64,000 bases of DNA from Curtobacterium sp. MCBA15_008 (GCF_001865065.1 NZ_MJGN01000056.1:17424-81423), one strand, 5' to 3'; positions 48,645-57,323 are shown, counted from the first letter of the stretch. The notes: a model not told the origin generated them from the letters alone. A program made the numbers and translations.

Positions 48645-51600
48645 ATGCACGACGACATCCCCCTCACCACCGGCCGCGCACGACGAGTCCTCGACGAACG
48701 GATCACCCCCGCGGTGCACGCGACGGCGACACCGCTCGAGACCGCGTGGCACGAGCTGCCGGGGGAGCCGATCCCGCCGACCGAGGGCCTGCAGCTCGAC
48801 TTCACGCCGTACGAGGTCGGCACGACGTGGGGCGCCGCGTGGGGGACGACCTGGTTCCGGCTGACCGGCACGGTGCCGGACGCCTGGGCCGGACGCCGGA
48901 TCGAGGCCGTCATCGACCTCGGTTTCGACAAGAACATGCCGGGCTTCCAGTGCGAGGGACTCGTGTACCTCGCCGACGGCACCCCGGTGAAGTCGATCAA
49001 CCCCCGGAACCAGTGGGTGCTCGTCACCGAACGGGCCGAGGGTGGCGAGACCGTGGAGCTCTTCGTCGAGGCGGCGTCGAACCCCGTCCTGCTCGACTAC
49101 CACCCCTTCCTCGTCACGCAGGAGGGCGACATCGAGACGTCCTCGCCGAAGCGCCTCTACACGAGCCGGCGGATGGACCTCGCGGTGTTCGAGTCCGAGG
49201 TGCACGAGCTCGCCCTCGACATCGACGTCCTGCTCGAACTGCAGGCCGAACTGCCCGAGGGGCCGCGCCGGATGCGCATCCTGCAGGCCCTCGACGACGC
49301 GCTCGACCGGCTCGACCTGCAGCACATCGCCGAGACCGCTCCCGATGCCCGCGCCGCGCTCGCCGACGTCCTCGCCGCACCCGCCGAGGCGTCCGCGCAC
49401 ACGATCTCCGCCGTCGGCCACGCCCACATCGACTCCGCCTGGCTCTGGCCCGTCCGCGAGACGATCCGGAAGGTCGCCCGCACCACGTCCACGATGACCG
49501 AGCTCATCGACCAGACCGACGACTTCCTGTACGGCATGTCGAGTGCGCAGCAGTACGCGTGGATCAAGGAGCACCGCCCCGAGGTCTACGCCCGCGTCAC
49601 GGCCGCCGTCGAGGCCGGCCGGTTCCTGCCGATCGGCGGCATGTGGGTCGAGTCCGACACCGTGATGCCGACCGGCGAGAGCATCGTCCGGCAGTTCTCG
49701 CAGGGCCAGCGGTTCTTCGAGCGCGAGTTCGGCATCCGGCCGAAGGGCGTCTGGCTGCCGGACAGCTTCGGGTACTCGCCGGCGCTGCCGCAGCTGATGC
49801 GCCGCGCGGGCTTCGAGTGGTTCTTCACGCAGAAGATCTCGTGGAACCAGGTCAACAAGTTCCCGCACCACACGTTCCTCTGGGAGGGCATCGACGGCTC
49901 GCGGGTGTTCTCGCACTTCCCGTCGATGGACACCTACAACTCGCGGCTGAGCGGCTCCGAGGTCGCGAAGGCGTCGCGGCAGTTCCGCGAGAACCGGCTC
50001 GCCACCGGGTCGATCGCCCCGGTCGGCTGGGGCGACGGCGGCGGCGGGACCACGCGCGAGATGACCGGCACGGCCGCACGTCTAGCCGACCTCGAGGGCA
50101 GCGCGAAGGTCCGCTGGGAGCACCCCGACGTGTTCTTCGACCGGGCGAAGGCGGAGCTGCCGAACCCGCCGGTGTGGGTCGGCGAGCTCTACCTCGAGCT
50201 GCACCGCGCCACCCTGACCTCGCAGCACCAGACGAAGCAAGGCAACCGTCGGAGTGAGCAGCTCCTGCTCGAGGCCGAGCTCTGGGCGGCGACCGCGGCC
50301 GCACGGACCGACTTCGCCTACCCCTACGACGAGCTCGACGCACTCTGGCAGCAGGTGCTCCTGCAGCAGTTCCACGACATCCTGCCGGGCACGTCGATCG
50401 CCTGGGTGCACCGCGAAGCGGTCGCGAAGTACGCCGAGACGGCCGCGCGGCTCACCGCGCTCATCGAGTCGGCACTGTCGGCACTGGCCGGTGCCGGCGA
50501 CGCGACGATCGTCGTGAACCCGGCCCCGTTCCTCCAGGCCGGCGCACCCGCCCAGGGCGCGGTCCTGGCGACCGACGTGACGGAGCCGACCCCCGTCACC
50601 GTCACCGAGCAGGACGGCGGCTGGGTGCTGGCGAACGCGCTCGTCCGCGTCGTGGTCGACGGCAGCGGCCACGTGACGAGCGCCGTCGACCTGACCACCG
50701 GGCGCGACGCGGTCGCGGCTGGACAGGTCGCGAACCTGCTGCAGCTGCACCAGGACTTCCCGAACATGTGGGATGCGTGGGACGTCGACCGGTACTACCG
50801 GAACCGCGTCGAGGACCTCGTCGACGCCTCCAGCGTGACCGCCGACCTCGACGAGCGGACCGGCGTCGCACGCGTGGTCGTCGAGCGTGCGTTCGGCGAC
50901 TCGAGCGTCCGCCAGGAGATCACGCTCGCGCCGGACTCCCGCACGCTGGAGTTCGACCAGACCACCGACTGGCACGAGACCGAGAAGTTCCTCAAGGTCG
51001 CGTTCCCGCTCGACGTCCGCGCCGAGCACACGGTCGCCGAGACGCAGTTCGGAGCGCAGAAGCGCGTGACCCACACGAACACCTCGTGGGAGGCCGCGAA
51101 GTTCGAGACCTCGATGCACCGCTACGTCCTCGTGTCGGAGCCCGGCTTCGGGGTCGCCCTGGTGAACGACTCGATCCATGGCTTCGACACCACCCGCGAC
51201 GCCGTCGACGGACACGTCACGACCACGGTCCGACTGTCGCTGCTGCGGGCTCCGCGGTTCCCCGACCCCGAGACCGACCAGGGGGTGCAGACGCACCGGT
51301 ACGGCATGGTGATCGGCACGGACCAGCTCGGCGCGACGGCTGCGGGTGTGGTGATGAACGCGAGCGCGCGGACCGTCACCGGCGGTCAGGGCTTCGAGCC
51401 GCTCGTGCGGGTGTCGGGCGACGTCGTGCTGTCGAGCGTGAAGCTCGCCGACGACCGCTCCGGCGACCTGGTCGTCCGCGTGTACGAACCCGTCGGGCGG
51501 CGGGGAACCGGCGGGATCGCGGTCTCCGGCGACCTCGGGCGCGGTGGCTTCGGGCGCGGTGCCGAGGTGACGCTGCTCGAAGAGCCGCTGGCCGACGCCT

Positions 51601-51677
51601 CCGCGGTCGACGCCTCCTCGTTCGCTGTCGACGCGTACGAGGTCCGCACCTTCCGCTTCCCGCGCGTCCGCGGTTGA
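48645..51677 (+). CDS. Alpha-mannosidase, GH38
   Basis: A 1010-residue cytosolic alpha-mannosidase that removes alpha-linked mannose from oligosaccharides. GH38 landmarks are present: GHAHIDSAWLWPVRETIRK (about residue 258, first zinc ligands His and Asp), GGMWVESDTVMPTGESIVRQF (about 332-352, nucleophile Asp in the ESD), WLPDSFGYSPALPQL, and QFHDILPGTSIAWVHREA (about 575, zinc His). The middle helical and C-terminal beta-sandwich domains follow to the usual length. It has no signal peptide. GGAAGG is 4 nt before the ATG. With the GH5_18-like enzyme it would degrade imported high-mannose glycans to mannose and GlcNAc. Confidence 0.96.
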   Translation: MHDDIPLTTGRARRVLDERITPAVHATATPLETAWHELPGEPIPPTEGLQLDFTPYEVGTTWGAAWGTTWFRLTGTVPDAWAGRRIEAVIDLGFDKNMPGFQCEGLVYLADGTPVKSINPRNQWVLVTERAEGGETVELFVEAASNPVLLDYHPFLVTQEGDIETSSPKRLYTSRRMDLAVFESEVHELALDIDVLLELQAELPEGPRRMRILQALDDALDRLDLQHIAETAPDARAALADVLAAPAEASAHTISAVGHAHIDSAWLWPVRETIRKVARTTSTMTELIDQTDDFLYGMSSAQQYAWIKEHRPEVYARVTAAVEAGRFLPIGGMWVESDTVMPTGESIVRQFSQGQRFFEREFGIRPKGVWLPDSFGYSPALPQLMRRAGFEWFFTQKISWNQVNKFPHHTFLWEGIDGSRVFSHFPSMDTYNSRLSGSEVAKASRQFRENRLATGSIAPVGWGDGGGGTTREMTGTAARLADLEGSAKVRWEHPDVFFDRAKAELPNPPVWVGELYLELHRATLTSQHQTKQGNRRSEQLLLEAELWAATAAARTDFAYPYDELDALWQQVLLQQFHDILPGTSIAWVHREAVAKYAETAARLTALIESALSALAGAGDATIVVNPAPFLQAGAPAQGAVLATDVTEPTPVTVTEQDGGWVLANALVRVVVDGSGHVTSAVDLTTGRDAVAAGQVANLLQLHQDFPNMWDAWDVDRYYRNRVEDLVDASSVTADLDERTGVARVVVERAFGDSSVRQEITLAPDSRTLEFDQTTDWHETEKFLKVAFPLDVRAEHTVAETQFGAQKRVTHTNTSWEAAKFETSMHRYVLVSEPGFGVALVNDSIHGFDTTRDAVDGHVTTTVRLSLLRAPRFPDPETDQGVQTHRYGMVIGTDQLGATAAGVVMNASARTVTGGQGFEPLVRVSGDVVLSSVKLADDRSGDLVVRVYEPVGRRGTGGIAVSGDLGRGGFGRGAEVTLLEEPLADASAVDASSFAVDAYEVRTFRFPRVRG

Positions 51678-51681
51678 GACC

Positions 51682-51714
51682 CCGCCGCCGGGACTCCGGG
51701 TGTCCCGGCGGCGG
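51682..51714 (+). terminator. Hairpin between the mannosidase and Endo-H-like genes
   Basis: A perfect 13-bp stem CCGCCGCCGGGAC / GTCCCGGCGGCGG with a 7-nt loop. It is either a partial terminator or an mRNA-stabilising element that would set the secreted enzyme at a different level from the cytosolic genes. Confidence 0.7.
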
Positions 51715-51763
51715 TCCCTGGCCGGCGTCCGCCGGTCGGGTCGTCCACTCGACGAGGAGTGAC

Positions 51764-52723
51764 ATGAAGAAGACGATGAAGTTCGGGATCGTCGCGGCAC
51801 TCGCCGCGATGGTCGTCGCACCGATGGTGCCGACCGCGGCCTCCGCGGCGCCGTCACCCACGGGGCTCGCCCACGGGGCCGGCGCCCACCACGGTGTGGG
51901 GCACGGCAAGCAGCCGCACGCCGCACCGACGAAGTCCGGTCCGACGAGCATCGCGTACGTCGAGGTGAACAACGACGAACTCGCGAACGTCGGCCGGTAC
52001 ACCCTGGCGAACGGCGCCAACGCGTTCGACGTCGCGATCATCTTCGCGGCGAACATCAACTGGGACGGGACGAAGGCCGTTCTCGCCAACAACGAGAACG
52101 TGCAGCGCACCCTCGACCAGGCGGCCACGCAGATCCGCCCGCTGCAGGCCAAGGGCATCAAGGTGTCGCTGTCGGTGCTCGGCAACCACCAGGGTGCGGG
52201 GATCGCGAACTTCCCGACCCAGGCCGCTGCCGAGGACTTCGCGGCCCAGGTCTCGGCCACCGTGTCGAAGTACGGTCTCGACGGCGTCGACCTCGACGAC
52301 GAGTACTCCGACTACGGCGTGAACGGCACCCCGCAGCCGAACCAGCAGTCGATCGGATGGCTCATCAGCGCCCTCCGTGCCGACATGCCGGGGAAGCTCA
52401 TCTCGTTCTACGACATCGGCCCGGCCTCGTCCTCGCTCTCGACGTCGAGCAGCACCATCGGCTCGAAGCTCGACTACGCCTGGAACCCGTACTACGGCAC
52501 CTACTCGGCGCCGTCGATCCCCGGGCTCGACAAGTCGAAGCTCTCCGCCGCTGCGGTCGACATCCAGAACACCCCGCAGGCGACGGCGGTGTCGCTCGCT
52601 TCGCGGACGGTCTCCGACGGCTACGGCGTGTTCATGACGTACAACCTGCCGGGAGGCGACGAGTCCGCCTACGTCTCGTCGTTCACGAACGTGCTGTACG
52701 GGCAGGCCGCGACGTACCGCTGA
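51764..52723 (+). CDS. Secreted endo-beta-N-acetylglucosaminidase, Endo H type (GH18)
   Basis: A 319-residue secreted enzyme that cuts between the two core GlcNAc residues of high-mannose N-glycans. A signal peptide (KKTMKFGIVAALAAMVVAPM, cleavage near ASAA about residue 29) and a His-rich linker precede the catalytic domain. The domain is strikingly like Streptomyces Endo H: YVEVNNDELANVGRYTLANG, VAIIFAANINWDGTK, LSVLGNHQGAGIANFPTQAA, GLDGVDLDDEYSDYG (catalytic DxxDxDxE form, about 171-180) and YAWNPYYGTYSAPSIPG. The ribosome site GAGGAG is well placed. It ends the glycan operon and supplies the oligosaccharides for import. Confidence 0.95.
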   Translation: MKKTMKFGIVAALAAMVVAPMVPTAASAAPSPTGLAHGAGAHHGVGHGKQPHAAPTKSGPTSIAYVEVNNDELANVGRYTLANGANAFDVAIIFAANINWDGTKAVLANNENVQRTLDQAATQIRPLQAKGIKVSLSVLGNHQGAGIANFPTQAAAEDFAAQVSATVSKYGLDGVDLDDEYSDYGVNGTPQPNQQSIGWLISALRADMPGKLISFYDIGPASSSLSTSSSTIGSKLDYAWNPYYGTYSAPSIPGLDKSKLSAAAVDIQNTPQATAVSLASRTVSDGYGVFMTYNLPGGDESAYVSSFTNVLYGQAATYR

Positions 52724-52745
52724 CGTCGCGTCCCAGCGGCGGCTC

Positions 52746-52787
52746 GCGCCCCGCGTCTCCTGGCTCGGGCCTGGAGGCGCGGGGCGC
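52746..52787 (+). terminator. Terminator of the glycan operon
   Basis: Arms GCGCCCCGCGTCTCC and GGAGGCGCGGGGCGC (14 of 15 paired) with a 12-nt loop, 23 bp after the Endo-H-like gene. The right arm is built on the CTGGAGGCGCG motif. Confidence 0.8.
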
Positions 52788-52919
52788 TTCCGTCCCGCCG
52801 GTCGCCACCGCCGTTCCTCAACAGGGGCGGCATCGGTCACTGGTCTCCACAACGCTGCGGGACGCACCTGACCGCGGTGTCGCCCTCCCTACCGTCGAGA
52901 GCGTGGAGGGGAGGTGGCG

Positions 52920-53144
52920 ATGGTCGAACGACCACGACATCCGAAGAAGGACATCGAACAGGTGATGCGCACCGCCGAAGCGCGCGGATGGCGTTTCGCG
53001 AAGGGGAGGAAGTACTACAAGGCGTACTGCCCGTGCGGGGAACACTTGCACACGGTCCACATGACGCCCTCGAACCCCTGGTACGTTGTGCATCTGATGT
53101 ATCGGTTGAGGCGCTTGAGTTGCTGGGACAGGAGAACGCCATGA
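52920..53144 (+). CDS. HicA-like small protein, first gene of a two-gene unit
   Basis: A 74-residue basic protein: PRHPKKDIEQVMRTAEARGW, then RFAKGRKYYKAYCPCGEHLH and TVHMTPSNPWYVVHL. The strand-helix-strand layout with a GW and a basic loop, plus CPCGEH and TVHMTPS, resembles the HicA-like double-stranded RNA-binding fold seen in small actinobacterial proteins. The ATG at 52920 has GAGG just upstream; a GTG at 52914 is also possible. The stop overlaps the start of the next gene (ATGA). A toxin-antitoxin pair is a reasonable hypothesis only. Confidence 0.75.
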   Translation: MVERPRHPKKDIEQVMRTAEARGWRFAKGRKYYKAYCPCGEHLHTVHMTPSNPWYVVHLMYRLRRLSCWDRRTP

Positions 53145-53461
53145 CGAAGTACCTCGTACGACTGGAGTGCGCGACTGCGCTCGACGAACCGGGCGACATC
53201 GCCGCCGACTTCGACACCGTCGCGGATGCACTCTTCGATCTCGACGACGTGCACGATCAAGACCTGGCTGTCGATCTGGAGACCCGAACGCTGACCTTCT
53301 CGATCGGTGTCGTCGCCGACGACGAGTTCGGGGCGCTCGATCGTGCCCTCGGCGCCGTGCGAACGGCTCTGCACGCTGCGGGTCGGGGGACGCCCGGTTG
53401 GGAGCGGCACTACCGGATGCTGCGCCAAGAGGTCGAAGAGGAGCCGATCGGAGCCGTCTGA
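53141..53461 (+). CDS. Partner of the HicA-like gene, unknown acidic protein
   Basis: A 106-residue acidic protein starting MTKYLVRLECATALDEPGDI, with ALFDLDDVHDQDLAVDLETR and RTLTFSIGVVADDEFGALDRALGAVR segments. It reads as a ferredoxin-like alpha-beta fold (two beta-alpha-beta halves). It overlaps the HicA-like stop codon, so the two are co-translated. An opposite charge to its partner is what one expects of an antitoxin, but the family is not recognised. Confidence 0.72.
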   Translation: MTKYLVRLECATALDEPGDIAADFDTVADALFDLDDVHDQDLAVDLETRTLTFSIGVVADDEFGALDRALGAVRTALHAAGRGTPGWERHYRMLRQEVEEEPIGAV

Positions 53462-53497
53462 CCGGCCGTACTGATCGCCGCGCCGTACGATCGCGGC

Positions 53498-53788
53498 GTG
53501 GAGGTCGAGTTCGACGGCGAGGTGATCGAGTGGCGCGGGCCGGCGCCGTACTTCTACGCCGTCGTGCCGCCCGACGCCGCCGAGGTCATCCACGAACTCG
53601 CCCCGTTCCTCACCTACGGCTGGGGCGTGATCCCGGCCAGCGTGACGATCGGCAGCGTGTCGTGGACGACCTCGCTCTTCCCGAAGGACGGCGGGTACCT
53701 CGTGCCGCTCCGGGCCGCCGAACGACGTCGTGCCGGGGTGGAGCTCGGCGACAGCCCGACCCTCACCCTCGAGTTCGCCGGCCCGTAG
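53498..53788 (+). CDS. DUF1905 domain protein
   Basis: A 96-residue beta-barrel protein. VEFDGEVIEWRGPAPYFYAVVPPDAAEVI, YGWGVIPASVTIGSVSWTTSLFPKDGGYLVPLRAAERRRAGVELGD is the full DUF1905 pattern. These small proteins are widespread and occur alone or fused to YdeI-like domains; function unknown. The GTG start lies 6 nt after TACGAT, implying a leaderless transcript. Confidence 0.88.
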   Translation: MEVEFDGEVIEWRGPAPYFYAVVPPDAAEVIHELAPFLTYGWGVIPASVTIGSVSWTTSLFPKDGGYLVPLRAAERRRAGVELGDSPTLTLEFAGP

Positions 53789-53815
53789 GACGCACGGGGG
53801 AGCAGACTGCCGGGC

Positions 53816-54226
53816 ATGACCAGGTACGCGATCGATGCCGACGTCGCGCTGCGGATCGTCCGTGGCGAGCTGGTGGTGGATCGGGCTGACCAACTGGTCG
53901 GGCCCGCGGTGCTCCGTTCGCACGTCATGGCTGCGCTGTACCGGCAGGTCCGCGGCGGCGAGCTGGACGAGCGGGACGCCCGCGCGCAGCTCGACGGACT
54001 GGCCGGGCTGCGGATCCGACTGCTGGGGGACCGAGTGTCGCGGGGGACAGCGTGGAAGATCGCGACGCGTCTCAGCTGGGGCGACGTCGGGCCGGCGGAG
54101 TACCTGGCGGTCGCGGTGCTGCAGGCCGACACCCTCGTGACCGACGACCCGCTCCTGATCGCGGCGGCCACGGACATGGTTCCCACAACCCCGTCGTCCA
54201 CCTTGCTGGACGCGATCCGCGGCTGA
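53816..54226 (+). CDS. Orphan PIN-domain protein (VapC-like)
   Basis: A 136-residue PIN-fold protein. RYAIDADVALRIVRGE gives the first Asp, SHVMAALYRQVRGGELDERDA the central helix, GDVGPAEYLAVAVLQADTLVTDDPLLIAAAT the later acidic cluster typical of VapC ribonucleases. The usual Glu after helix 2 appears replaced in SHVMAAL, so activity is uncertain. There is no recognisable VapB-type antitoxin upstream; the neighbouring gene is the DUF1905 protein. It could be a decayed or solitary toxin. Confidence 0.72.
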   Translation: MTRYAIDADVALRIVRGELVVDRADQLVGPAVLRSHVMAALYRQVRGGELDERDARAQLDGLAGLRIRLLGDRVSRGTAWKIATRLSWGDVGPAEYLAVAVLQADTLVTDDPLLIAAATDMVPTTPSSTLLDAIRG

Positions 54227-54308
54227 ACCGCACGCGCCATCTGACACGCCCCGCGCGATGCGCCCAGAGTAGAGCGAGGCGCTCATCGCCCGCTGGTATC
54301 AGGGCCAC

Positions 54309-55043
54309 CTACTTGCAGAGCTTCAGGCCCGCGTCGATGACGGGCGAGATGTCGATCTTCAACCCGTCGACGTCCGGATTAGGTGCCCAGATGGGGTTGA
54401 TCTCCGGGTACGAGGTGTGGTCTTGTGCCGTGCCGTTGACTGCGTAGCGGGTGCCATCGGGGGCGTCGAGCGTCACGACGTTGAGGTACATGCCGCCCGC
54501 GGTGATGTTCCTGCAGTGCACGACCGCGTAGGGCACCGTCAGTGGCCATTCGTCCCCGAACTTCGTGCTGACCAGGAGACCCTTCTTCTTCTTGAGCTTC
54601 TTGGGGACATCGACCTTCGCAGCCGAACTTGCTGCGGTGGGCTCGTAGTCAGCGCATTCGCCGTCCTGCGGATCACCGAGCTTGATCTTCCCGCTCATCT
54701 TCTTGGGGAACTTCACGACGACGTATCCGGCGTTCCCGCCTTTGTCGTCGGGCCCGCCGCCCGGTGCCCAGGTGCGATCGACACAGACGACACGCTTGCT
54801 GACCTTCGCACCCTTGACCGTCAGCCCCTCCCAGATCGGGGCGTCGGGCAACTCGGCGAGAACCAGCTTCTCAGCCTTCGTGATCCGCTTCGACTTCTTC
54901 GGAGCCACAGTAGGAGTCGACTCGCCGACCGCGGTGCTCTGGCCAGGAGCAGCTGACGCCGTGCCCGACGGCACCGCTACGGCGCTCGCAAGAATGCTGG
55001 CTGCCGCTAGTGACATGAGAGCCAAGGAGAGGTGCTTGTTCAC
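54309..55043 (-). CDS. Secreted DUF2511-like protein
   Basis: A 244-residue exported protein. The signal peptide [21 protein letters not shown] has a cleavage near ASAAPG (about residue 33). A Lys-rich segment ([15 protein letters not shown]) follows, then a Cys-containing domain with [12 protein letters not shown] and GECADYEP, and a C-terminal part [61 protein letters not shown]. That C-terminal part is the pattern of DUF2511 in actinobacteria. Base composition is noticeably less G+C-rich than surrounding genes. Function unknown; probably cell-envelope associated. Confidence 0.82.
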   Translation of the reverse strand: MNKHLSLALMSLAAASILASAVAVPSGTASAAPGQSTAVGESTPTVAPKKSKRITKAEKLVLAELPDAPIWEGLTVKGAKVSKRVVCVDRTWAPGGGPDDKGGNAGYVVVKFPKKMSGKIKLGDPQDGECADYEPTAASSAAKVDVPKKLKKKKGLLVSTKFGDEWPLTVPYAVVHCRNITAGGMYLNVVTLDAPDGTRYAVNGTAQDHTSYPEINPIWAPNPDVDGLKIDISPVIDAGLKLCK

Positions 55044-55191
55044 ACGAAGGAGAGTATGGCTCAGGGTCTCTCATCGATAGCCCTCGTCCGCGGGCGCCTC
55101 GGGCTGCGTCTTTCAGCGGCGGCGCTCATCCGGCGGGCGACGCAGCCCGGGCGAGGTGCCACCGCCCGACGCGGCGAGGCGCTGAACGCCC

Positions 55192-55335
55192 GGCGCAGCG
55201 AAGCGCCATCGCCAGCAACATCCGGACGGCGGGCCGACGACCCCGGCGCGAGGCGCCGACCGCCGGCACAGCGAAGCGCCACGCCCAACAACATCCGGAC
55301 GACAGACCGACGACGCGGCGCGAAGCGCCTACGAC
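55192..55335. repeat. 72-bp tandem duplication
   Basis: Two diverged copies (from 55192 and 55264) of a unit containing CAGCGAAGCGCCA, CAACATCCGGACG and CCGACGAC. The whole gap 55044-55340 contains only this and related GCGAAGCGCC/GGCGAGGCGC motifs; I see no gene in it. Confidence 0.7.
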
Positions 55336-55340
55336 CACAG

Positions 55341-55411
55341 AGGGGATGACGGGAATCGAACCCGCGTAGCCAGTTTGGAAGACTGGGGCTCTACCATTGA
55401 GCTACATCCCC
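55341..55411 (-). tRNA. tRNA-Gly (TCC)
   Basis: A cloverleaf on the minus strand: acceptor GGGGATG / CATCCCC, D-arm TAGCTCAATGGTAGAGC, anticodon stem CCAGT/ACTGG with loop CTTCCAA (anticodon TCC), T-arm GGGTTCGATTCCC, discriminator T73. CCA is not encoded. Confidence 0.95.
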
Positions 55412-55465
55412 GCGCCTGCGCACCAGGCGCAGCCCCATCATCGTAGCGGACGAACGAGCATCGAC

Positions 55466-55813
55466 ATGTCAGGGCGCGTCATCCCGAAGCCGGACGGGTC
55501 CGCCGAGCGCACGATCAAGCGGTCGCGGGTCCTCTCGTACGTCCTGGTGGTCCTCGCGGCGGTGGTGTTCTCGCTGCGCCCGGAGCTGTTCGGGGACCCG
55601 CAGACGCAGCCGGCGCACGCGCTCCTGCACGGGTGGCGGATCGTCGCCGGCATCGTGCTCGGGGTGGCGGCCCTCGCGGTGCAGGTCGTCGTCGGCGTGC
55701 AGTGGCGGGCGGGCCTGCGACGCGGGGCAGAAGCCGACGCCGGAGTGGGCAGTGGCATCGGCCCTGACACTGGCGGGGAACCTCCCGGGAACCGAGCACC
55801 AGGGGACCGCTAG
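55466..55813 (+). CDS. Small two-helix membrane protein
   Basis: A 115-residue protein with two transmembrane segments ([20 protein letters not shown] and [21 protein letters not shown]), a basic N-terminus with ERTIKRSR, and a Gly/Pro/Asp-rich C-terminal tail. The ATG at 55466 is preferred to an upstream GTG because it begins after tRNA-Gly sequences. It lies between the divergent tRNA-Gly and tRNA-Pro genes. Function unknown. Confidence 0.72.
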   Translation: MSGRVIPKPDGSAERTIKRSRVLSYVLVVLAAVVFSLRPELFGDPQTQPAHALLHGWRIVAGIVLGVAALAVQVVVGVQWRAGLRRGAEADAGVGSGIGPDTGGEPPGNRAPGDR

Positions 55814-55868
55814 ACTCATCGGCGTCCCGTGCGCCTCGCGGCGTGCTCGGACCCCTGGCCCAGTCAAA

Positions 55869-55945
55869 CGGGGCGTAGCTCAGCTTGGTAGAGCGCCCGC
55901 TTTGGGAGCGGGAGGTCGCAGGTTCAAATCCTGTCGCCCCGACCA
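55869..55945 (+). tRNA. tRNA-Pro (TGG)
   Basis: A cloverleaf with acceptor CGGGGCG / CGCCCCG, D-arm TAGCTCAGCTTGGTAGAGC, anticodon stem CCCGC/GCGGG with loop TTTGGGA (anticodon TGG), T-arm AGGTTCAAATCCT, A73 and encoded CCA. Confidence 0.97.
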
Positions 55946-55997
55946 GGTCTTCGAGAACCACCGACCACACGAACGTCAACCAACAGGAGAACATCCC

Positions 55998-57305
55998 TTG
56001 GCCACCAGCACCGTCGACAAGGTGAGCGACACCCGCGTCAAGCTCACCGTGAACGTGACGCCGGACGATCTCAAGCCGAGCATCGACCACGCGTACAAGC
56101 ACATCGCCGAGCAGATCAACATCCCCGGCTTCCGCAAGGGCAAGGTCCCGCCGGCGATCGTCGACCAGCGTGTCGGCCGTGGCGAGGTCCTGAACCACGC
56201 CGTCGGCGACGCGATCGACAACTTCTACCGCCAGGCGGTGGAGGAGCAGGAACTGCGCATCCTCGGTCGTGCCGAGGCCGACGTGGCCGAGCTCCCGAAC
56301 GTCAACGACTTCACGGGTGACCTCGTCCTCACGTTCGAGGTGGACGTCCGTCCCGAGTTCGACCTGCCGGACTACAGCTCGTACGAGCTCACCGTCGACG
56401 CCGTCGAGGTGTCGGACGAGGAGATCGAAGAGGAACTGCAGAACCTCCGCACCCGCTTCGGCACGCTCGTGACGGTCGACCGTCCGGCGACCACGGGTGA
56501 CTTCGCGCAGATCGACCTCACCGCGACCATCGGCGACGACGAGGTCGACTCGGCCACCGGCGTCTCGTACGAGCTCGGTTCGGGTGACCTGCTCGAGGGC
56601 ATCGACGAGGCGCTCGAGTCGCTGACCGCCGGCGAGTCCACCACCTTCGAGTCGAAGCTCGTCGGTGGCGACCGCGAGGGCGAGATCGCCCAGATCGCCG
56701 TGACCGTCACCGCCGTCAAGGAGCGCGAGCTCCCCGAGGCCGACGACGAGTTCGCGCAGATCGCGAGCCAGTTCGACACGATCGACGAGCTCAAGGCGGA
56801 CCTCAAGGAGCAGATCGCGAAGTCCAAGACCTTCGGTCAGGGCGCCGCGGCTCGCGACAAGCTCGTCGAGAAGCTCACCGAGGACGTCAACATCCCGATC
56901 TCGGAGAAGCTCATCGAGGACGAGGTGCACCGTCACCTCGAGCAGGAGAACCGCCTCGAGGACGACGAGCACCGCAAGGAGGTCTCGGAGTCCAGCGAGA
57001 AGGCCTTCCGTTCGCAGATCCTCCTCGACTCGATCGCCGAGAAGGAAGAGATCCAGGTCTCGCAGGAAGAGCTCACCCAGTACCTCATCCAGGCTGCTGC
57101 GCAGTACGGCATGGAGCCGGGCGAGTTCATCAAGGTGATCGACCAGAACGGCCAGATCCCCGGCATGGTCGGCGAGGTCGCCCGCTCGAAGGCGGTCGCG
57201 ACCGTCCTCTCGAAGGTGACCGTCAAGGACACCAACGGTGACGACGTGGACCTGTCCGCCTTCACGGCGGGCGTCGCGCAGACCCCGGCGGAGGACGCCG
57301 AGTAG
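55998..57305 (+). CDS. tig: Trigger factor chaperone
   Basis: The ribosome-bound chaperone and prolyl isomerase that greets nascent chains. The ribosome-binding domain carries the GFRKGKVP signature ([17 protein letters not shown], about residues 44-60). The PPIase domain follows ([35 protein letters not shown]), then the C-terminal helical arms, to 435 residues. The start is TTG at 55998 with AGGAGA 8 nt upstream, giving [15 protein letters not shown] after the initiator. It leads into the clpP operon region, the usual tig-clpP-clpX neighbourhood. Confidence 0.96.
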   Translation: MATSTVDKVSDTRVKLTVNVTPDDLKPSIDHAYKHIAEQINIPGFRKGKVPPAIVDQRVGRGEVLNHAVGDAIDNFYRQAVEEQELRILGRAEADVAELPNVNDFTGDLVLTFEVDVRPEFDLPDYSSYELTVDAVEVSDEEIEEELQNLRTRFGTLVTVDRPATTGDFAQIDLTATIGDDEVDSATGVSYELGSGDLLEGIDEALESLTAGESTTFESKLVGGDREGEIAQIAVTVTAVKERELPEADDEFAQIASQFDTIDELKADLKEQIAKSKTFGQGAAARDKLVEKLTEDVNIPISEKLIEDEVHRHLEQENRLEDDEHRKEVSESSEKAFRSQILLDSIAEKEEIQVSQEELTQYLIQAAAQYGMEPGEFIKVIDQNGQIPGMVGEVARSKAVATVLSKVTVKDTNGDDVDLSAFTAGVAQTPAEDAE

Positions 57306-57323
57306 TCGCGTTCCCACCCTTCT

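Noticed and set aside
46602..49916. 1104-residue minus-strand open frame
   Set aside because: It lies opposite the permease, GH5 and GH38 genes and has the low-complexity Arg/Glu/Val composition of an antisense frame; no domain is recognisable.
55061..55338. Two short Arg-rich open frames next to tRNA-Gly
   Set aside because: Translations are repeats of the 72-bp duplication with no ribosome site; I treat the stretch as non-coding.
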